Below, in pieces: positions 58,332 to 64,000 of a DNA stretch of 64,000 nt. How positions within the stretch are numbered: the stretch's first letter is position 1; every line of letters begins with the position of its first letter. The position numbers and the translations under genes were made by a program. The stretch is taken from contig CAVQXT010000007.1 in NCBI GenBank assembly GCA_963717945.1, positions 682,001 through 746,000 of the forward strand, written 5' to 3'. The notes beneath the pieces were generated by a model. It was given only the letters and a program-made list of their open reading frames with translations. It was not told the DNA's origin and did not search any database. Source of the stretch: FEN-299 sp963717945 (GTDB taxonomy: Bacteria; Acidobacteriota; Vicinamibacteria; Vicinamibacterales; Fen-181).

Positions 58332-58463
58332 AATCCGACCTCCGTGGCCTCAACCGCTCTCCGTCGAGCGATTCGGTCCGACCCGGCGGGCGAGGGCCGA
58401 ACAACGGCCGGGGGAGGCGACGGGTCCGGCCGCGGACTGATCCGCCACTCAACGACGCGCGCG

Positions 58464-61343
58464 TTACTTCCTCTCACGGGCTGTCAATTCCGAGAACCAG
58501 TGGAACACGACGTCGATTTCGGTCGGAGGCCTGGCGGGGCCTGGTCGCTCGACGACGAGGAATCGATCCCCCCTGGGATCCACGTCCCAGTCTCGTGTCT
58601 CGTCGTAGTAGTAGGGCGGATGCGCGAACAGCCGCACTGGTGGGCCCGCGGGCCGTCCGTCGATCAATCGGACCGACATGACCCCGTCCGACCCCTGGTA
58701 GAAGAGTTCCTGGCCGCCGCGAGTCGCAGGATTCCAGACCGGCGTGGACAATTCGACCACTTCGAGCGAGACCTGTATTGGAACGCCCGAAGGATAGCGC
58801 TGGACGAAGACCTTCAAGTCGCCCCGACGCTCCGAGGCACGGTCGGACAGGAAGGCGATGAAGCGGGCGTCGGGGGACAAGCTGGCGCCGGTGTTTATCC
58901 CCCCGTCCGAGGCGACGGTGCGAGTGCCGCTGAGCCGTCCCGTGGCGTCTATCGCGAGCAGCGCCACGTCGACGGGCCCCCCTCTGATCCGATTGACGAA
59001 GAGGAGACCACCGCTTGCCGACCAGGAGGTTGGGGTCTCGTTGACATCGCTCCCGCTGGTGACCGACGTGAAGGCCCGGCTTCCGTCGGTCGGCACGAGG
59101 GAGATGCCGTTGCTTTCGAGGTCGTCCCGGGTGACCGCCACGTAGCGGCCGTCCGGTGACGGCACGCCAAAATAGAAGGCCCCCGCCTCCGTCAGCGGTT
59201 GCATCGGCTCGCGGTCGAGGTTGCCGATCCAGACCCGGCGGCCTCCCGACTCAGACAGGTTGTCGACGAAGCGCTTGCCGTCGGCCATCAACCGCGGGTT
59301 GGAGTAGCGGCGCTTCTTCAGGGGAAGGGGCTGGGTGACACCGCTCCTCGTCTTCCACACAAGCTGGCTCGGCCCTTCGGGAAGGCCGCCGTACACCAGC
59401 GTGCCGTTGGCTGACACGGCAATGTCCTGATCCCGGAGCACGTCGGGGGAGAGGCCCGCGAGGACGAGCACCGCATCGCCAGCCGTTCCGCGAACGGGAT
59501 CGAACGGCCTGGCGAGCAGGTGCCCGTCGAGTTCGTAGAACACGTGCCCGCTCGCAGGCACGTAGTGCGCGCGGAGCCCCGGGAACAGCATCTGCAAGGC
59601 CCCATCCCGGCGCGAAACCACCGCGATCTTCGTCCCGTACGCATGCCAGTCGGTGCACAAGACGTGCTCACCGTCCGGGAGCAATTGGGGCCACAAGTAG
59701 CGGCGACCCTTGCTCGGCTTGCTGTCTGCCGCGAGCAGGAGACGCGGTTGCGCTTGCGGCTGAGCCCGTACAACGAAGGGATGCTCCCACATGTTGGTGG
59801 CGAAGATGATCTCGCCGTCGGCATCCCACGTTCCGTACTGGAATGCCTGCGCGTCACAGATCTTCTGCGGGGGCTGCCCTCCTCGTGTCGGCACCATGTA
59901 GAGCGCGCCCGAATCAGCGAACGCCACGGTCCGGCCATCCGGGGAGAAGAACGGGGCCCGAGGACTTGAAAACTCGGGACCGGTCAGGGGCTGCAGCGTC
60001 CGATCGCCCATGTCCCGCCGGTAGAGGTGGGTGGCCCCTGTTCGATCCCGAGCGGCGAACACCAGCGACTGGCCATCAGGCGAGATGGCCAGACCGCCAC
60101 CGGTCAGCGTCAGTCCCGCGGATGCCAGCGAGATTGCCGCTCGCGCGGCGGGAAATGGCGAGTCCCTTCTCCACGAATGCCCGCCGATGACACCGCCCGC
60201 GGCGACAGCCAGACCGGCCAGCGCGAGGCCGGCCAGGTAAGCCCAGTGTCGGCGGATCCATGTCCAACCATGGACTGCGGTCGCTGGGCCATCGACAGCT
60301 CCCGGCCCGGCGGCAATCCGGCGCAGTTCGATCGCGGCCGCCTGCGCGCTGTCCCAGCGTGTGTCCGGGTTCTTGCTCAGACACGCGTTGATCAGGTCGT
60401 CGAGCGCAGGTGGCGTGCCGCGTCGGATCGACGACGGCGCCGGCGGATCCTCGTTGAGGATGGCTGCGATGATGGCCGCCCGGTCGTCGCCCGTGAAGGC
60501 GCGCCGCCCGGTCACCATCTCGTAGAGCACCGCGCCGAAGGCGAAGAGGTCGCTGCGGGCGTCGGCTTCCTTCCCTTCGAGTTGTTCCGGCGCCATGTAC
60601 TGGACCGTCCCCAGCATTGCGCCGGCCTGTGTCGGGGGCCCTTCCGCCGGGCCCACGCCCGGCCCGGTCATCTCCGGCTTGAGCTTGGCCAGTCCAAAGT
60701 CCAGCAGCTTCGCGCCGGACCTGGTCAACATGACATTGCCGGGCTTCACGTCGCGATGGACGATGTGCGCGCGGTGCGCAGCCGCCAGAGCGTCGGCGAT
60801 CTGGATCCCAACCTCGATCGCCTCCCCGATCGGAAGGGCGCCTCGCTGCAGCCGGTGGGCCAGCGTCTGCCCGTCGAGGTGCTCCATCACCAGGAAGTCG
60901 ATCTCGCCGGCGCGGCCGACATCGTGGATCGTGCAGATATGCGGATGATTGAGCGCGGCGACCGCGCGCGCTTCCTGCTCGAAGCGACGGCGGCGTTCGG
61001 GATCGGCGGCCAGGCCCGGAGGCAGGACCTTGATGGCGACCGTGCGGCCAAGGCGCGTGTCGCGCGCCTTGTAAACCTCGCCCATCCCCCCGGCACCGAT
61101 CGGCGCGACGATGAGGTAGGGGCCGAGACGTTGACCGACCGTGACGACCGGCCGGGCCCATGGTGGATGCTCGAGCGGCGGTAACGGCTCCGCAGACGGC
61201 TCGGCGAGCAGCGCTTCGACTTCACTCCGCAGGGCCGCGTCCGGGCCGCAGGCGGAAGTCAGGTAGGCCGCTCGCTCGGATCCCTCGCGCGACAGCGCCG
61301 CCTCGAAGATCCGCAGGACGTCGGGAAGTCGATCGTCAGCCAT
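58464..61343 (-). CDS. Ser/Thr protein kinase with transmembrane helix and TolB-like propeller
   Basis: About 959 residues from MADDRLPDVL. An ATG 12 codons upstream lies next to a heptamer array and is less likely. A helical N-terminal segment precedes the kinase domain (about 75-340): GAGGMGEVYKARDTRLGRTVAIKVL, HRDVKPGNVML, DFGLAKL and GTVQYMAPEQLEGKEADARSDLFAFGAVLYEMVTG. One membrane helix (WAYLAGLALAGLAVAAGGVIGG) follows, then a periplasmic beta-propeller of WD40/TolB type with repeated ISPDGQSLVFAARD and FFSPDGRTVAFADSG blades. The propeller probably senses an external ligand. It lies 42 bases after the ECF sigma gene, as is common for this pair. Confidence 0.92.
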   Translation of the reverse strand: MADDRLPDVLRIFEAALSREGSERAAYLTSACGPDAALRSEVEALLAEPSAEPLPPLEHPPWARPVVTVGQRLGPYLIVAPIGAGGMGEVYKARDTRLGRTVAIKVLPPGLAADPERRRRFEQEARAVAALNHPHICTIHDVGRAGEIDFLVMEHLDGQTLAHRLQRGALPIGEAIEVGIQIADALAAAHRAHIVHRDVKPGNVMLTRSGAKLLDFGLAKLKPEMTGPGVGPAEGPPTQAGAMLGTVQYMAPEQLEGKEADARSDLFAFGAVLYEMVTGRRAFTGDDRAAIIAAILNEDPPAPSSIRRGTPPALDDLINACLSKNPDTRWDSAQAAAIELRRIAAGPGAVDGPATAVHGWTWIRRHWAYLAGLALAGLAVAAGGVIGGHSWRRDSPFPAARAAISLASAGLTLTGGGLAISPDGQSLVFAARDRTGATHLYRRDMGDRTLQPLTGPEFSSPRAPFFSPDGRTVAFADSGALYMVPTRGGQPPQKICDAQAFQYGTWDADGEIIFATNMWEHPFVVRAQPQAQPRLLLAADSKPSKGRRYLWPQLLPDGEHVLCTDWHAYGTKIAVVSRRDGALQMLFPGLRAHYVPASGHVFYELDGHLLARPFDPVRGTAGDAVLVLAGLSPDVLRDQDIAVSANGTLVYGGLPEGPSQLVWKTRSGVTQPLPLKKRRYSNPRLMADGKRFVDNLSESGGRRVWIGNLDREPMQPLTEAGAFYFGVPSPDGRYVAVTRDDLESNGISLVPTDGSRAFTSVTSGSDVNETPTSWSASGGLLFVNRIRGGPVDVALLAIDATGRLSGTRTVASDGGINTGASLSPDARFIAFLSDRASERRGDLKVFVQRYPSGVPIQVSLEVVELSTPVWNPATRGGQELFYQGSDGVMSVRLIDGRPAGPPVRLFAHPPYYYDETRDWDVDPRGDRFLVVERPGPARPPTEIDVVFHWFSELTARERK

Positions 61344-61364
61344 CGGCGTAACACCCGTGATCGA

Positions 61365-61385
61365 CTGACCACTGGCCACTGACCA
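61365..61385. repeat. Heptamer array, 3 units
   Basis: CTGACCA, CTGGCCA, CTGACCA in register between the sigma-factor stop and the kinase start. Related repeats (CACTGAG, CCCTGAT and similar, 61405-61433) run on into the last codons of the sigma gene. Confidence 0.75.
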
Positions 61386-62009
61386 CTAAGGCCGAGCCCC
61401 GTCTGCACTGAGCCCTGATTGAGCCCTGAGCCTCAGATCCCTGAGCAGCCAGGTCTTGGCCACCTTCCAGTCTCGCATCACCGTCTCGGGCGAGACGCCC
61501 AGTGCCTCGGCCGTCTCCTCCACGCTGAGGCCCGCAAAGTACCGCATCTCCACCACCTGCCCCTTGCGCGGGGCTGCGGCGCTCAGCCGATCCAGCGCTT
61601 CGTCGAGAGCGATCACATCCTCGTGACGGGCGGGCGCCGCGTCGTCCCAATCGGCCACCCGGAAGGCCGGGGTATCGCCGCCGCGCTTCAGCGAGAGGTG
61701 TGCGCGGGCACGGTCGATCAGGATCCGCCGCATCAGCCGGGCACAGACCGCGTAGAAGTGGACCCGGTCGGTCCACTCCACCCGGGCGCCATCGACCAGT
61801 CGCACGAAAGCCTCGTTCACCAGTGCGGTCGTCTGGAGCGTGTGAGCGCCCGGGCTTTCGGCGCGCATCCGCGCGTGGGCGATGAGATGGAGTTCGTTGT
61901 AGACGAGCGGCAGCAGGCGCTCGAGGGCGTCGTGGTCGCCCTTCCGCCAGGCGAGCAGGAGATCGGTGACGTCGGCCGCCGGGGGTGCGCTCACGGGATG
62001 GGTCTCCAC
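61386..62009 (-). CDS. ECF sigma factor, TIGR02999 type
   Basis: 207 residues from a GTG. A second GTG at 61994 has GGAGA upstream and may be the real start. Region 2 is VTDLLLAWRKGDHDALERLLPLVYNELHLIAHARMRAESPGAHTLQTTALVNEAFVRLVDG. Region 4 is RKGQVVEMRYFAGLSVEETAEALGVSPETVMRDWKVAKTWLLRDL. Members of this group are widespread in Acidobacteriota and Planctomycetes and sit beside Ser/Thr kinases that appear to replace anti-sigma factors. The tail RAQSGLSADGARP is encoded by heptamer-like repeats. Confidence 0.93.
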   Translation of the reverse strand: METHPVSAPPAADVTDLLLAWRKGDHDALERLLPLVYNELHLIAHARMRAESPGAHTLQTTALVNEAFVRLVDGARVEWTDRVHFYAVCARLMRRILIDRARAHLSLKRGGDTPAFRVADWDDAAPARHEDVIALDEALDRLSAAAPRKGQVVEMRYFAGLSVEETAEALGVSPETVMRDWKVAKTWLLRDLRLRAQSGLSADGARP

Positions 62010-62174
62010 GAGACGCCGGGACGACGACGCGTTGGCCGATTCTACACCTCCAGCTAGCCGGGGATGACAGGTTTTCTCGCCGTCCGCGCTTGTACGAGTT
62101 GTCCGGGCATCCCGCCCGGGCGCCTGGGGGCGGCAAGGGCGCGGGCAACCTGACCCCGGCGAAAGGAGTGGCTC

Positions 62175-62981
62175 ATGAAACGCCTTCTGATCGGTGCGGC
62201 GCTCGCGGTGATGGTGGCAATCCTGATGATGTCGGTCGGGTTATCCGCCCAGAGGTGGGAAGGTCCCCTGCCGAACGGCGCGTCGCAAATCAACGCGGGC
62301 GTTGTCCCGCCGCAGTCCACTTACCTCGGCATGACCTACGGGGAATGGGGCGCGGCGTGGTGGCAGTGGGCCTTCGCCCTGCCGCTCGACAGCCACCATC
62401 CCCTCAACGACCTCACTGGCGCCAACGCGGCGGTCGGACAGTCGGGCAAGGTCTGGTTCCTGGGCGGCCTGTGGTGGCCGACCGGAGGCACACCCCCGCC
62501 AGTCGGTCCGGTCACCAGACACATCACCGTCCCGGCCGGCACCTCGCTCTTCTTCCCGATCGCAAACGGCGAGAACACCTTCGTCGAGCTGCCGGGCGTG
62601 AAGAGCATCACGGAACTCTGGGCCACGAACGATTGGCTTAACTCGGTGCGCGACCAGAACCTCTATGCGACGCTCGACGGCAGGAAACTACACGAGCTCA
62701 CTTCCTACCTGGCCAACTCCCCGCTCTTCAAGGTGTGGCTGCCCTACGAGAACAACGCGTTCCAAATGTGGGGCCTGACGCCGACGCCTGGCATGGGCGT
62801 CGCTGTCGAGCAGAACGGCGCGGGTGACAACCTCTATACGCTGAGTCCCTCGGCCGCCCGGGGCTTCTTCCTGATGGTGGAACCGCTTCCGGTCGGCAAG
62901 CACCGGATCACGTTCGGCGTGAAGGACCTCGGCTGGAGCCTGGATATCGTCTACTACATCACCGTCGTCCCCGCGACGTAG
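62175..62981 (+). CDS. Secreted protein of unknown function
   Basis: 268 residues. AAAGGAG lies six bases before the ATG. The signal peptide is MKRLLIGAALAVMVAILMMSVGLSAQ. The mature protein is rich in Trp/Gly/Pro (YGEWGAAWWQWAFALPLDSHHPLND, GKVWFLGGLWWPTGGTPPPVGPVTRHITVPAGTSLFFPIANGENTF) and ends in beta strands (GKHRITFGVKDLGWSLDIVYYITVVPAT). It lacks cysteine pairs and known catalytic motifs. It reads like secreted beta-sandwich proteins found in soil bacteria, but I know no function. Confidence 0.75.
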   Translation: MKRLLIGAALAVMVAILMMSVGLSAQRWEGPLPNGASQINAGVVPPQSTYLGMTYGEWGAAWWQWAFALPLDSHHPLNDLTGANAAVGQSGKVWFLGGLWWPTGGTPPPVGPVTRHITVPAGTSLFFPIANGENTFVELPGVKSITELWATNDWLNSVRDQNLYATLDGRKLHELTSYLANSPLFKVWLPYENNAFQMWGLTPTPGMGVAVEQNGAGDNLYTLSPSAARGFFLMVEPLPVGKHRITFGVKDLGWSLDIVYYITVVPAT

Positions 62982-63025
62982 CACGTGCGCGACGACAGGC
63001 CGCCGCAGTTGAATCCCAATCGGGC

Positions 63026-63059
63026 ACCCGCCGGGCCGCGTTCTCGCTGCCCGGCGGGT
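63026..63059 (+). terminator. GC-rich stem-loop after the secreted protein
   Basis: Perfect 11-bp stem ACCCGCCGGGC/GCCCGGCGGGT around a 12-base loop, 45 bases past the stop codon. No T-run follows. It is a likely transcript end or processing site. Confidence 0.5.
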
Positions 63060-63128
63060 CAGGGCGGGGCACTTGCGCAGCTTCCGCCTCCAGCGGTCGC
63101 TACGTGCCACCTCTCGAAAGGAGCTGTC

Positions 63129-64000
63129 ATGAAGACGCGCGTACACCTCGCCCTCCTGGTCAGTGTGTTGTCGTCCGTCACGTTGCCGCTCATCGGGTGC
63201 GGAAGCACGGACCCCGCGACGACTACAGTGTCTGTCTCTCCAACGACCGTGTCGCTGAATGCCGGAGGGACCCAGCAATTCACGGCGGCGGTGACCGGGA
63301 CTTCGTCGACCGCCGTCACGTGGAGCTGCACGGGGGCGGGATGCGGCACCATCACCGCGACCGGGATGTACACGGCTCCGGCGTCGATCCCGAGCGCGGC
63401 GACGGTCACCGTGGTGGCCAGGCTGCAATTCGACCCCACGAAGTCGGACTCGGCGGAGGTACACCACGTTCCAGTCAGTGTCGCGGTGACGGAGTCAGCG
63501 GTGAGCGTCGATGAGGGAGGAACGCATCAGTTCAGCGCCACCGTCACCGGCACGTCCAACACGGCGGTCACGTGGAGCCTGTCCGGCTGTTCGCTGAGCG
63601 ACTGCGGCACGATCGATGCCGGCGGGATGTACCGGGCCCCGGCCTCGGTCCCCACCGCAGGTTCTGTCCACGTCGTGGCGACGTCGCAGGCGGATTCGTC
63701 AAAGTCCGGTACGGGCACCGTCAGTCTCACGCCGCCAGGGATAACGGTCGCGATCACCCCGGCGGGTGCGGTCGGCGTACAGGTCGGAACCACGCGGAAC
63801 TTCACGGCGACCGTCCACAACGACAGCAGCAACGCCGGAGTGACATGGTCGTTGGGTTCTTCCTGCACGCCGGCGACATGCGGGGCATTGAGCAACGCGA
63901 CGAGCACGTCGGTCACCTACACCGCCCCTGCGGCGGTACCGAATCCCGCGACCCTGGCACTCACCGCCAACTCCGTCGCCGACCCAACCAAGTGGACGAC
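63129..64000 (+). CDS. Lipoprotein with bacterial Ig-like repeats (3' truncated)
   Basis: 290 residues are visible and the frame is open at the window edge. AAAGGAG sits five bases before the ATG. The lipoprotein signal ends LIGC (Cys23). At least three repeated Ig-like (BIG2-type) domains of about 90 residues follow, each built as VSVSPTTVSLNAGGTQQFTAAVTGTSSTAVTW ... CGTITATGMYTAPASIPSAATVTVVA. Such repeats form stalks of surface proteins. The functional end lies outside the window. Its leader region resembles that of the preceding secreted-protein gene. Confidence 0.85.
   Translation, partial: MKTRVHLALLVSVLSSVTLPLIGCGSTDPATTTVSVSPTTVSLNAGGTQQFTAAVTGTSSTAVTWSCTGAGCGTITATGMYTAPASIPSAATVTVVARLQFDPTKSDSAEVHHVPVSVAVTESAVSVDEGGTHQFSATVTGTSNTAVTWSLSGCSLSDCGTIDAGGMYRAPASVPTAGSVHVVATSQADSSKSGTGTVSLTPPGITVAITPAGAVGVQVGTTRNFTATVHNDSSNAGVTWSLGSSCTPATCGALSNATSTSVTYTAPAAVPNPATLALTANSVADPTKWT

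Overview
The window reads as a high-GC (roughly 68-70 %) chromosomal segment of an Acidobacteriota bacterium, most likely of the Vicinamibacteria type. The evidence is the gene families present: an 829-residue duplicated FtsX/MacB permease without its own ATPase (ADOP type), an Oar-like TonB receptor with an N-terminal carboxypeptidase-regulatory domain, a Ser/Thr kinase fused to a TolB-like propeller beside a TIGR02999-type ECF sigma factor, and DUF6600/TonB-C proteins. No phage, plasmid, CRISPR or rRNA genes were seen. The species cannot be named from the sequence alone.

Layout. 1-6,450: the 3' part of a cyclic-glucan-synthase-like GH94 gene, a small membrane protein and two TonB-C-domain envelope proteins. 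6,480-12,600: a small protein, a divergent FtsH, a GH3 glycosidase and an OmpH/Skp-like chaperone. 12,650-14,500: an ECF sigma factor with a membrane partner and a divergent small membrane protein. 14,580-20,710: an ADOP permease, a cytidylate-kinase-like protein, an S41 protease/lipoprotein pair and a HAD hydrolase with a foreign N-terminus. 20,800-26,730: a five-gene sugar-phosphate operon tal-pgi-gnd-zwf-pgl. 26,740-32,080: a B12-type radical SAM protein, tRNA-Arg(UCU), a 71-residue protein and a cation P-type ATPase. 31,960-34,920: a metal-transport cassette with an upstream peptide ORF, an NRAMP-like transporter, a soluble PRC/MgtE-N/CBS protein and a 37-residue membrane protein. 35,370-40,040: a GntR-ABC-permease-permease operon. 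40,220-44,250: a fused DmsA-DmsB molybdoenzyme and its DmsC anchor. 44,280-51,550: M28 peptidase, a repeat-rich gene-free stretch with strong stems, RNB exoribonuclease, RlmD and an MFS transporter. 51,660-55,430: HtrA protease with a histidine kinase/response regulator pair. 55,570-62,010: TonB receptor, Ser/Thr kinase and ECF sigma factor. 62,170-64,000: two secreted proteins, the last cut by the window edge.

A striking feature is the density of short repeats in the gaps: at least ten arrays with an exact 7-nt period but different unit sequences, a 75-bp double-hairpin element in three copies, and GTAG-type REP hairpins. Several have entered coding sequence. The dmsAB fusion carries three in-frame insertions, and the stop codons of the histidine kinase and dmsC lie inside repeats. 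Four genes (pgl, the P-type ATPase, one ABC permease, dmsC) carry single frameshifts, mostly at short homopolymers or a collapsed direct repeat. Assembly or sequencing error is a likely cause in a metagenome or long-read assembly, but real mutations cannot be excluded.
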